A DNA stretch of 36,004 nt from Flavobacteriales bacterium. GTDB lineage: Bacteria; Bacteroidota; Bacteroidia; Flavobacteriales_F; PHOS-HE28. The stretch is from positions 1-36,004 of the forward strand of contig JADKCV010000041.1 in NCBI GenBank assembly GCA_016718655.1. The letters are read 5' to 3'. Below, one piece after another: positions 1 through 7,775 of this stretch. How positions within the stretch are numbered: the stretch's first letter is position 1; each line of letters begins with the position of its first letter. The position numbers were made by a program, and so were the translations under genes. The notes beneath the pieces were generated by a model that was given only the letters and a program-made list of their open reading frames with translations, had not been told where the DNA came from and did no database searches.

Positions 1-620
1 CTGCTGCATCACGTACCACAGCTCCGCCGCGATCTGCAGGCAACGCTCATCGTAGCGTGCGGCTTCCTCCGGTGTGCCATCGGCCTCCTTGGGGTCGTTG
101 TACGGCAGGCTGATCCGGTCCAGCGCACCGAACACGATGGGGCAGTTCTTGTCGGCCTCCGAGCAGGTCATCACGGCACAGAAGTCCTTCTGGGGGTTGG
201 CGGCATCATCGTACTTCTTACTCCAGCAGCGTTCAGCGGCCTGGTCTTTGGCGAAAAGGACACTTCGTACACCGGGTTCTTCCCTTCGGGCTTCACCACC
301 TGGAAGCCTGCGCGTTCCACGGCAGCCACAGCGCGCGGGTTGAAGGCCGTGGCCTCGGTGCCGCCGCTGAAAGTGCGCACATGGTCCTGTCCGAAGCTCC
401 ACGCCGCGGTGGCCGCCCACAGCTGGCTCAGGTGACTGCGCCGACTGTTGTGCGTGCAGATGAAGGTGAGGTCGGCGGTGGCACCTGCGGCCTTGCGCTC
501 CTTCACGAAGGCGACGATGAGGTCCAGGCTTTCCTTGCGTTCCGCAGGTATGGCGGCCACGGCGGGCAGCACACGCTCGTTCACGTAGCGTTGCAGGTCG
601 GGATGCAGGGTGCGTTCCAT
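1..620 (-). CDS. arsC: Arsenate reductase / low-molecular-weight tyrosine phosphatase family (partial, frameshifted)
   Basis: Likely reduces arsenate to arsenite in the cytoplasm. The protein begins MERTLHPDLQRYV. It carries the family's CX5R phosphate-binding loop as CTHNSRR, about 45 residues in, followed by SHLSQLWA as in Bacteroidota protein-tyrosine-phosphatase-like arsenate reductases. The reading frame breaks at the AAAA run near 250-258. The next frame continues with KKYDDAANPQKDFCAVMTC, DKNCPIVFGA and RISLPYNDPKEADGTP, which is the expected C-terminal half with its extra cysteines. The last residues run off the window start. I chose the ATG at 620 because it directly precedes the conserved region. 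The gene follows arsM by 67 nt in the same direction, so it is probably the third gene of an arsR-arsM-arsC operon. The family is clear; the exact reductant (thioredoxin or glutaredoxin) cannot be read from the sequence. Confidence 0.85.
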
Positions 621-687
621 GGGTGTGGCGGGCAATAGGAGGAGAGGAGGAGCGTGGGGAAGAGCATGGTAGTGGGGATGGTCGATA

Positions 688-1642
688 TCAGCAGCAGCCT
701 GCGCCCAGGTCGCAACCGGGCAGGGCATGCACGCCTTCGGGGTTGGCGGGTGTCAGGTCCTTCAGCGCAGGCTTTGCGGCTTTCGGCGCGCAGCAGTCCA
801 CGCTGCTCTTCGGGCGAACACGGTGACGCTGAAGATGCCCGTGCCACTGGCCTTGAACGCCGCGATCTCGTCAGTACTGAGGTAGTTGGAAAGGATGTCA
901 TCGGGGATGATGATCGGCTTGCGCTTCTGCACAGTGATGTCCTCGAAACCCAGACCGCGGATGATGCCGAGGTAGTCATCCTGCTGCAGTGCACCGCTCA
1001 CGCAACCGGCGTACATCTCGGCCGCGCCTTGGATGGCGGCAGGCAATTCGCCCACCAGCACCACATCGCTGATGCTGAAATGTCCGCCGGGCTTCAGCAC
1101 GCGCAGCACTTCGGAAAGTGCCTGGCGCTTGTTGGGCACCAGGTTCAGCACACAGTTGCTCACCACCACATCCACCATGCAGGCGCTGAGGGGCAGCGCT
1201 TCAATGTCGTCCTGACGGAACTCCACGTTCTGGTAGTCCAGCTTGCGGGCGTTCTCTTTCGCCTTGGCGAGCATCTCGGGGGTGAAATCCACGCCGATCA
1301 CACGGCCGTCGGGGCCTGTTGCGCGCGGGCCACGAAGCAGTCGTTGCCGGCACCGCTGCCGAGGTCGAGCACGGTATCACCGGGCTTGATCTGCGCGAAC
1401 TCGGTGGGCAGGCCGCAACCGAGGGAGAGGTCGGCGTCCGGGTTGTAGCCTTCGAGCGCGCTGTAATCGTCGCTCATGATGGTGGCCACTTCGGTACTGC
1501 AGCCACCGGCGCCGCAGCAGCTGCTGGCGTTGGTGCCTTTGTCCTGTTTGGCGATCTCCGCGTACTTGGCGCGGACGAGGTCCTTGGTCTCTTGTGCGGT
1601 GTCCACCTGGTCCTGGGGTTGGGGTCGACCCGGTCTCGTCAT
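688..1642 (-). CDS. arsM: Arsenite S-adenosylmethionine methyltransferase (frameshifted)
   Basis: Methylates arsenite using SAM. The N-terminal part has VRAKYAEIAKQ and a cysteine pair (SSCCGAGGC), then the SAM-binding motif VLDLGSGAGNDCFVA. After a frameshift near 1320-1326 it continues GPDGRVIGVDFTPEMLAKA, with VVSNCVLNLVPNKRQAL (the conserved NCV cysteine) and LRVLKPGGHFSISDVV. A second frameshift near 812-820 leads into a tail with KSSVDCCAPKAAKPALKDL and ends in GAGCC. That cysteine-rich tail is typical of Bacteroidota ArsM. Joined, the protein has about 318 residues. The ATG overlaps the stop of arsR as ATGA, so the two are translationally coupled and probably controlled by the operator upstream of arsR. 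Both breaks look like single-base losses and not true inactivation, because the frames rejoin without losing conserved sequence. Confidence 0.9.
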
Positions 1643-1975
1643 GACTGGTAGCAGCAGGTATCAATGGGTTTGTAGGCGGCGAAGAGCTTCGCGAAAGCGG
1701 CCTGCGCCTTGGCCCAGGCCTTCGGTTCAATGCAGTAGCACACGCTTGTGCCTTCCACGGTGCCGGTGATCAGGCCGGCGTCCTTCAGCTCGCGCAGGTG
1801 CTGGCTGATGGTGGCCTGCGCCAGCCCAGTTCCTCCACGGGCTGCCGCAGACGCAGGCATTTTGCTTCAGCAGGTACTGGAGAATGGCGATGCGCGCCGG
1901 ATGGCCCAGCACTTTGGCCCAGGTGGACAGCTGGTTCTGTTGCGCGGTAAAGAGGTCGGTCTTGGTAACACCCAT
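1639..1975 (-). CDS. arsR: ArsR-family metalloregulatory repressor (frameshifted)
   Basis: A small winged-helix repressor of about 112 residues, expected to release DNA when arsenite binds. The N-terminal half reads LSTWAKVLGHPARIAILQYL and then NACVCG, a cysteine-containing segment usual for ArsR sensors. The recognition helix (LAQATISQHLRELKDAGLI) lies in another frame, followed by GTVEGTSVCYCIEP and a C-terminal TCCYQS. The frames are joined by two apparent single-base losses between about 1818 and 1842. Cysteines in CVCG and near the C-terminus could bind metalloid, but I cannot assign the site. The start at 1975 (MGVTKTDLFTAQQ) follows the operator by 15 nt. The gene heads the arsRMC operon. 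Confidence 0.88.
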
Positions 1976-1990
1976 GGGCTGTGCGAATAG

Positions 1991-2035
1991 ATCGCAATAT
2001 TACGATGAAACGGACATGTATCGTAATATGCCGAT
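1991..2035. promoter_or_regulatory. Probable ArsR operator overlapping the arsR promoter
   Basis: Two near-palindromic 16-mers, ATCGCAATATTACGAT (1991-2006) and ATCGTAATATGCCGAT (2020-2035), face each other. They form a perfect 10-bp inverted repeat, ATATTACGAT / ATCGTAATAT, at 1997-2006 and 2020-2029. The block is AT-rich in a GC-rich region and sits just upstream of the arsR start on the minus strand. On that strand TAATATTG (2002-1995) matches the Bacteroidota -7 box TAnnTTTG with one mismatch, 19 nt before the ATG. A repressor bound here would block transcription. ArsR binding is inferred from position and symmetry. Confidence 0.7.
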
Positions 2036-2173
2036 AAAAGGATCGCCTCACGCTTGGATGCCTGAGCAGGTCTTCACACGATGATATCTGCCTCAGCGGA
2101 CCTTAGCCCACCATCTCCCCAATGACCCTTTGGCCCATTCCCATTCCACATTTTTCATTCTACCATTATCATT

Positions 2174-2252
2174 CCCCCTCCCGGGGGCCCGGCACCGCCC
2201 CCGGGCCCGGGCCGGGGCCGGGGGGGCGGGGGGGGGGCGCTTGCGCGGGCCG
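2174..2252. repeat. Extreme G/C low-complexity tract
   Basis: Between lptG and the arsR operator lies a tract of C runs followed by G runs; positions 2195-2240 contain only G and C. It includes nested palindromes such as CCCGGGCCCGGG and ends in a run of ten G after an isolated C. No coding sequence is convincing here. The tract follows the lptG stop codon, so it could act as a strong hairpin at the end of that transcript, or it could be a consensus error at a place hard to sequence. The rest of 2036-2173 shows no gene. Confidence 0.6.
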
Positions 2253-2293
2253 TCTCCAATGGTTCCCCGCACCACCCTAACCCCCCCCTCTCC

Positions 2294-3372
2294 CTACTTC
2301 GGCGCATTGCGATAGATATACACCCCCACCACCGCGAACAGGATATTGGGCATCCACACGGCCAGGAAGGGGTTGAGCCCGGCATTGGTGGCGGCCACGG
2401 TGGCCAGGCGCATGGCGAAGATGTAGAGCAGGATCAGGAACACGCCCAGCGCCAGGTGCAGGCCGGTGCCGCCGCGCACCTTGCGACTGGCGATGCTGAC
2501 ACCGATGAGCGTGAACACGTAGGTGGCGAAGGGGTAGGCGGTGCGCTGGTGTTTCTCGATGAGGTAGGGTCCCACCGAGCTGTCCCCCTGGGCCTGCTTG
2601 GCATCGATGTAATCGTTCAGTTCGCGCCAGCCCATGGACATGCTGGTCTCCCAGCGCTGGCCCATGTCCGAGGGTTTCAGGTTGATGAGGGTGTCCAGGC
2701 TGCGGCCATGGGTCACCCGTTCGTCGGTGCCGTGCATGGTGCGCAGCACGTAGTCGTGGATGGTCCAGCGGCCGGTAAGGGTATCGTAGTTGGCGCGGTC
2801 GCTGGTGAGCTTGGCGGTAAGGGCGCCGTTCTCCCACTGCTCCAGGCTGAACCGCTGGCCCATGCGGTGCTGCGCATCGAACGACTCGAAGTAGGCGATG
2901 CAGCCGGGCGCGATCTCGCGGTGGAGGTGCTTGGCATCCACGAAGAAGGTGGCACGGATGTGCGTTTCCTCAAAGGCCAGCCGCACCTTGTTGGCCGCGG
3001 GCAGCAGCTTGTGGTTCACCACCAACGAAAAGCCCGTGAGGATGGTGGCGGCCAGGAAGTAGGGCCACATGATGCGCGGGAAGCTGACGCCGCTGCTGAG
3101 CATGGCGACGACCTCCGTGCGGTGGGCCAGCCGGCTGGTGAAGAGCAGCACCGCCAGGAAGATGAACAACCCGCTGAAGAGGTTGCTGTAGTAGATGATG
3201 AAGTTGAGGTAATAGTCCCACACGATCTCGCCCGTGGTGGCCTTCATCTTGGCGAAGTCCTCGGTCTTCTCGCTGATGTCGAACACCACCGCGATCATCA
3301 TGATCATGACCAGGATGAAGAAGAAGGTCCCGAGGAACTGCCGGATGATATAGCGGTCGAGGTCCTGAGCAC
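2294..3372 (-). CDS. lptG: LptF/LptG-family LPS export permease (N-terminal frameshift)
   Basis: Inner-membrane permease of the Lpt complex, which moves lipopolysaccharide from the inner to the outer membrane. About 359 residues. It has N-terminal membrane helices (residues ~10-30, IIYYSNLFSGLFIFLAVLLF and AATILTGFSLVV), a central periplasmic beta-jellyroll region, and three C-terminal helices ending in PFLAVWMPNILFAVVGVYIY, which is the YjgP/YjgQ layout. The long open frame starts at an internal Met. The true N-terminus is upstream: GTG at 3372 gives VLRT, and a one-base loss near 3362-3366 joins it to LDRYIIRQFLGTFFF, which matches the usual start of Bacteroidota LptG. It lies downstream of tgt on the same strand, a neighbour pair common in this phylum. 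Confidence 0.9.
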
Positions 3373-3476
3373 GGGGGGTTCAGGGATGCAGGTTAGGTCC
3401 GCATGTCTCAAGACTTCAATGCCCATGGACCATGGAGGCGCTCGTGGCATCGTCTCGTGGCATTCCTGCTCGACGT

Positions 3477-4604
3477 TCAAAGCCGGGTCTTCAATTTCGG
3501 CAACAACGCATTCTTCCAGTGGTGAAGGTGCCGTCCAGGATCTTTTCCCGGGCCTCCTTCATCAACGCCAGGTAGAAGCCCAGGTTGTGCAGGCTGGCGA
3601 TCTGCTGGCCCAGCATCTCGTTGCTCTGGAACAGGTGGCGCACGAAGGCGCGGCTGTAGGCGGTGTCCACCCAGGAGTGCGCGCCGGGGTCCAGCGGCTG
3701 TGGTCATCGGCCCATTGCTTGTTCTTGATGTTCACCACCCCCTCGCGGGTGAAGAGCATGCCGTTGCGACCGTTGCGGGTGGGCATCACGCAATCGAACA
3801 TGTCCACGCCGCGCGCCATGTTCTCCAGCAGGTTCCACGGGGTGCCCACGCCCATCAGGTAGCGCGGCCGGTCCTTCGGCAGGATGTCGCAGCACAGTTC
3901 CGCCATGGCGTACATCTCCTCCTCGGGTTCGCCCACGCTGAGGCCGCCGATGGCATTGCCCACGGCGCCCTTGGTGGCGATGTACTCGCTGCTCCGCTTG
4001 CGCAGTTCGGGGAAGGTGCTGCCCTGCACGATGGGGAAGAGCGCCTGCTCGTGGCCGTACTTCGGCTCGGTGCTGTTGAAGCGCGCGATGCAGCGGTCCA
4101 GCCAGCGGTGGGTCATGTGCATGCTCTTCTCGGCGTAGGCCATTTCGCACGGCCAGGGCGTACACTCGTCGAAGGCCATGCAGATGTCGGCGCCGATGCT
4201 GCGTTGGATGTCCATCACGCTCTCGGGGGTGAAGAGGTGGCGGCTGCCATCGATGTGGCTCTGGAACTTCACACCCTCTTCGGTGATCTTGCGGATGTCG
4301 CTGAGGCTGTGTACCTGGAAACCGCCGCTGTCGGTGAGGATGGGGCGGTCCCACCCGTTGAACTTGTGCAGCCCGCCGGCGTGTTCCAGCACGTCCACAC
4401 CGGGGCGCAGGTACAGGTGGTAGGTGTTGCTGAGCATGATCGGCGCGTCCAGGTCGTTGCGCAGCTCGCGGGGGTGTACGGCCTTCACCGCGCCCAATGT
4501 GCCCACGGGCATGAACACGGGGGTGCGGACCACGCCGTGGTCGGTATGGAGCTCGCCCGCGCGGGCCTTGGAGCCGGGTCGTTGGCGAGAAGTTCGAATT
4601 CCAT
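3477..4604 (-). CDS. tgt: tRNA-guanine transglycosylase (frameshifted)
   Basis: Exchanges guanine 34 for a queuosine precursor in tRNAs with GUN anticodons. The joined protein has about 376 residues, normal for bacterial Tgt. Visible motifs are TPVFMPVGTLGAVKA, LSNTYHLYLRPG, LTDSGGFQVHSLSD (with the catalytic-region aspartate), DECTPWPC, FPIVQGS, GGLSVGEP and YLMGVGTP. Frameshifts lie near 4577 (start MEFELLANDP joins GSKARAGEL), near 3697 (HSPLDPGAHSWVDTAYSRAF) and near 3523 (DGTFTT joins WKNALLPKLKTRL). The zinc-binding segment seems to begin VMPTRNGRNG. The ATG at 4604 is preceded by an exact -7 promoter box, and lptG follows downstream. Confidence 0.93.
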
Positions 4605-4617
4605 GGCTGATGGGCGG

Positions 4618-4625
4618 CAAAGGTA
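4618..4625 (-). promoter_or_regulatory. Promoter -7 box for tgt
   Basis: TACCTTTG on the minus strand matches the Bacteroidota -7 consensus TAnnTTTG exactly. It ends 13 nt before the tgt ATG, so the mRNA leader would be only a few bases. I see no TTG -33 element at the usual spacing. Confidence 0.55.
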
Positions 4626-4746
4626 GGCGGGCGGCCCCGGCCCCATCCACGCCGACGCTGTTCATAACTGGCCCGGCCCTGCACCCGGTGCCACCGGCGG
4701 CCGGGTAGCTTCCCCGTCCCGTCGCAGTGCCCCCTTGTATCCGTAC

Positions 4747-5847
4747 ATGTGGTCCATTGCATTTCAGGTCATGGCCGGCGCCCTGTTCGTGCTCCTGGTC
4801 TACCACGTGGCCATGTTCGCCCGGCTGGCCTTCCGCAAGCCGCAGGTGGAGCCCGATCGCGAGCGCCCCATCAGCGTGGTGATCTGTGCCCGCAACGAAG
4901 CGCGCACCCTGGAGGAACTGGTGCCCATGCTCATGCAGCAGGACCACCGCGAGTTCGAAGTGGTGGTGGTGAACGACCGCAGCGAGGACGATACGTGGGA
5001 GATCCTGCAATGGATGAAGCCCCAGTAGCCGCGCCTGCGTCCGGTGAACATCCAGGCGGACGAGAAGTTCAACTACGGCAAGAAGCTCGCGTTGGGCGTA
5101 GGGTTGCGTGCCGCGAAGTACCCTCATGTGTTGCTCACCGATGCTGATTGCGTGCCCCCCGGTCCGGACTGGATCAGCACCATGGCCGCCGGGTTCCGCA
5201 ACGGGCGCCAGATCGTGATCGGCCACAGCCCCTATGCCTACCAGCCCGGGCTCGGCAACGTGCTGGAGCGGTATGATGGGGTGAGCAAGGCCATGCAGTA
5301 CATGGGCTTCGCCATGGCGGGTATGCCGTACATGGGCGTGGGCCGCAACCTGGGCTACACCAGCGAGCTCTTCTTCAACCTGAAAGGGCCACGCCGCCAC
5401 AGCAACCTCATGAGCGGCGACGACGACCTGTTCATCAACGAAGTGGCGCGCGGCCGCAACACCGCCGTGGTGGCCGATCCGCGCTCGTTCATGGCCACCC
5501 GCCCATCGCCCGATCTGCTGGCCTGGCTGCGCCGCAAACGCCGGCACTACACCACCGCGGCGCATTACCGCCTCGGCCACCAGGTGCTGCTGATGCTGCT
5601 GCCCCTGGCGCGCATGGTGTTCTGGGCGGCCCTGGTGTACCTGCTGGTGCGTGCCCACTGGCGCGAGGCCGCCATCGGCCTGGCCGTGGAACTGGCCGTG
5701 CTGCTGCCGATCACCACCATGGCCATGCGCAAGCTGCACGCCGGCGCACTGGCCTGGTTCGCATTACCCCTGGAATGGCTGTTCCTACTTTTGGATCCCC
5801 TGCTGTACACCAGCACGATCCTCGTCAAGCCCAAGCGATGGAAGTGA
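4747..5847 (+). CDS. Membrane-linked family 2 glycosyltransferase (in-frame TAG)
   Basis: Probable inverting GT-A glycosyltransferase of about 366 residues; acceptor and donor unknown. An N-terminal membrane segment (IAFQVMAGALFVLLVYHVAM) precedes the nucleotide-sugar fold: ISVVICARNEA, VVVNDRSEDDTW, then LLTDADCVPPGP with the DxD-type metal site, and MSGDDDLFINEVA as the likely catalytic region. Two or three C-terminal helices follow (LLMLLPLARMVFWAALVYLL onward). Codon 94 is TAG (5026-5028) in an otherwise intact frame that continues PRLRPVNIQADEKFNYGKK. Sense on both sides is well conserved, so this is a substitution (sequencing error or recent nonsense mutation), unlike the indels elsewhere. 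A TTG at 4735 is an alternative start; I prefer the ATG at 4747. It overlaps the next gene by 10 nt. Confidence 0.85.
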
Positions 5848-6446
5848 ACGAGAACCTCAGCGAGAAGGCACAGTACGACTACCTGCTCGTGCGCCGCGCC
5901 GTGGACAAGGGCGATCAGAAGGCCTACGCCGAACTGATGGGCCGCTACCGCGATTCCATCTACTTCATGTTGTTGAAGATGATCAACAACAAGGACGATG
6001 CGGAGGACCTGACCATCGAAGCCTTCGGCAAGGCCTTCCACCGCCTGAAGCAGTACACGCCGAACTACGCGTTCAGCACCTGGCTGTTCAAGATCGCGTC
6101 GAACAACTGCATCGACTGGATCCGCAAACAGAAGAAGAAGACCTTCTCCATCGACAATCCCATTGGCACCGACGATGGCGATGAGATGACGATCGAGCTC
6201 AAGAGCGATGCGCTCCACCCGGAGGATATCGCCATCAAGGAGCAGAAGAACGAGATCATGCGCGAGGTGGTGGAGAAGCTGAAGCCGCGTTACCGCACGC
6301 TGGTGGAGCTGCGCTACTACAAGGAGTACAGCTACGAGGAGATCGCCGAGGAGCTCGACCTGCCCCTGGGCACCGTGAAGGCCCAACTGTTCCGCGCCCG
6401 CGAGTTCCTGCTGAACCTGATGGAGGACCGCAAGGACCATATCTAA
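5838..6446 (+). CDS. ECF-type RNA polymerase sigma factor
   Basis: A 202-residue sigma-70 family regulator. Region 2 is visible as YRDSIYFMLLKMINNKDDAEDLTIEAFGKAF followed by FSTWLFKIASNNCIDWIRK (core binding and -10 recognition). Region 4 is visible as the C-terminal helix-turn-helix YKEYSYEEIAEELDLPLGTV then KAQLFRAREFLLNLM. The middle is a short acidic linker without region 3, as in ECF sigmas. No anti-sigma gene is adjacent. The ATG at 5838 overlaps the end of the glycosyltransferase gene, so the two are co-translated. This type of sigma factor next to a GT2 gene is a common Bacteroidota arrangement. The frame is intact. The regulon cannot be read from here. Confidence 0.9.
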   Translation: MEVNENLSEKAQYDYLLVRRAVDKGDQKAYAELMGRYRDSIYFMLLKMINNKDDAEDLTIEAFGKAFHRLKQYTPNYAFSTWLFKIASNNCIDWIRKQKKKTFSIDNPIGTDDGDEMTIELKSDALHPEDIAIKEQKNEIMREVVEKLKPRYRTLVELRYYKEYSYEEIAEELDLPLGTVKAQLFRAREFLLNLMEDRKDHI

Positions 6447-6510
6447 TGCCATGTGCCCATGGGACATGTGGCATGGCTCGTGCCCATGTGGCCACGCTAC
6501 GCCTGCTCTC

Positions 6511-6602
6511 CATGGGACCATGAGCACATGCCCACATGTTCACATGACCACATGACCACATGAGCACATGCTCACATGGCCACATGAACACATGAGCACA
6601 TG
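6511..6602 (+). repeat. Period-8 NNCACATG ladder
   Basis: Ten copies of CACATG start at 6525, 6533, 6541, 6549, 6557, 6565, 6573, 6581, 6589 and 6597, exactly 8 nt apart, each separated by two variable bases. CATG continues the same phase upstream at 6511 and 6519. More scattered CATG words fill 6450-6490, partly on the opposite strand as CATGTG. The ATG of the tenth unit is the start codon of rsmG. A second ladder with the same unit lies at 9685-9716. Confidence 0.9.
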
Positions 6603-7210
6603 CTAACCCTCCTCCTCAAGTACTTCCCGGAGATCACTGGGAGGCAGCGCGATCATTTCGCGGCCTTGGGCCCGCTCTATGCCGAATGGAACGAGCGCGT
6701 CAACCTCATCTCCCGCAAGGACTTCGAGCACCTCTACGAGCGCCATATCCTGCATTCGCTCGGGATCGCCAAAGTGGTCGTTTTCAAGAAGGGCTCACGC
6801 ATCGTGGACGTGGGCACAGGAGGTGGATTCCCATTGATCCGCTGGCGATCATGTTCCCCGACTGCACCTTCCACGGCATCGATGGCATCGGCAAGAAGAT
6901 CATGGCCGTGCAGGGCGTCATCCAAGGCCTCGGCCTCACCAACTGCACCGCCGAACAGGTGCGCAGCGAGGACCACAAGCAGCGCTACGACTTCATGGTG
7001 AGCCGCGCCGTGACCACCCTGCCCGAGTTCCTGCGCATGCCGAAGCACCTGGTGCCTAAGGGCGAGGGGCAAGCTCTTTTACCTCAAAGGCGGCGAGCCT
7101 GCCGATGAGCCGCTCCCCATCAGCATTAGCGCTACCGCGTACACGAACTGTCCGAACACTTCGAGGAGGAGTTCTTCGCGACGAAGAAGGTGGTGGAGGT
7201 GGAGCTATAG
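6600..7210 (+). CDS. rsmG: 16S rRNA (guanine-527-N7) methyltransferase (frameshifted)
   Basis: Methylates G527 of 16S rRNA with SAM. About 203 residues after joining. The start MLTLLLKYFPEITGRQRDHF and LYAEWNERVNLISRKD match Bacteroidota RsmG, so the ATG inside the CACATG ladder is the correct start. The SAM motif is IVDVGTGGGFP. Near 6833 the frame shifts to PLAIMFPDCTFHGIDGIGKK, then VSRAVTTLPEFLRMPKHL. Near 7068 it shifts to LFYLKGGEPADEPLP, and near 7125 to YRVHELSEHFEEEFFATKKV, ending VEVEL at 7210. All segments align in order with the family. It follows the sigma factor by 153 nt. Confidence 0.88.
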
Positions 7211-7232
7211 CACTTCGGGAGAACGAGCAGGC

Positions 7233-7775
7233 TCAGCGTCCGCTACCTTGCTGTTGTTGCAAGCGTTCGCGATAGGCTTCGAGTAGCGCCTTCTGACGGT
7301 CGCGCAAGGAACGCGTGTATTCTGCGTCCCATTCATAGTTCCCTAAGGTCGCTTTGAATCGGGCTATACCGAACGGCTGGCTGAATAAGTCATGGTCCAC
7401 CAGGCAAGCTGTCGGGCAGCGCGATGTCGATGTTCGCGCAGATCCGTTGGCCCAATCTTCATCACTGGGTCCTTTCAGTTCCAACTGCACGGACTTCATC
7501 ACCTTGCCCGGTGCACCAGAACGGATCCAGTAGGTCTTCGTGCAGTCATCGTAACCTCGTACCGGCCTCGCGCGGTGGTCACGATCGGCATGGGCGGTTC
7601 CTTCCGAACCTACTTCCTCTACCAGTACCGTAGGGAAGGGGATGGAGTCGCGCGTATTCAATTCACGCACCGTTCCGAACACCACCATGCCCGGAGTTTG
7701 GGCCATAAGGGTCGCTACGGAAACCAAGGCCGCAAGGAAGAATGCAACACGAAGGATCGACGTGTTCGGCATCAT
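7233..7775 (-). CDS. Secreted protein of unknown function (compensating frameshifts)
   Basis: Not assigned to a named family. It begins with a clear signal peptide (MMPNTSILRVAFFLAALVS, cleavage after LMAQ). FGTVRELNTRDSIPFPTVLV resembles the first strands of a carboxypeptidase-regulatory-like domain, as in many Bacteroidota surface proteins. The conserved second half (SGAPGKVMKSVQLELKGPSD, SQPFGIARFKATLGNYEWDA, EYTRSLRDRQKALLEAYRER) recalls small exported Bacteroidota proteins with the same ending. The stretch near 7400-7440 reads better in another frame (NIDIALPDSLPG), and 7570-7600 also looks shifted, with the overall frame restored. The start overlaps the stop of the ABC exporter gene by ATGA, so the two are coupled. 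Confidence 0.6.
   Translation of the reverse strand: MMPNTSILRVAFFLAALVSVATLMAQTPGMVVFGTVRELNTRDSIPFPTVLVEEVGSEGTAHADRDHRARPVRGYDDCTKTYWIRSGAPGKVMKSVQLELKGPSDEDWANGSARTSTSRCPTACLVDHDLFSQPFGIARFKATLGNYEWDAEYTRSLRDRQKALLEAYRERLQQQQGSGR

Noticed and set aside
5026..5028. TAG recoded as an amino acid
   Set aside because: No other gene here shows internal TAG and there is no suppressor tRNA or insertion element in view; a substitution is simpler.
4604..5739. Minus-strand extension upstream of tgt as part of a long fusion protein
   Set aside because: The sense strand there encodes the glycosyltransferase, and the tgt start with its -7 box lies at 4604-4625 in another frame.
6511..6602. CACATG ladder as a CRISPR array
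   Set aside because: The unit is 8 nt with 2-nt spacers and no cas genes are in the window; CRISPR repeats and spacers are each over 20 nt.
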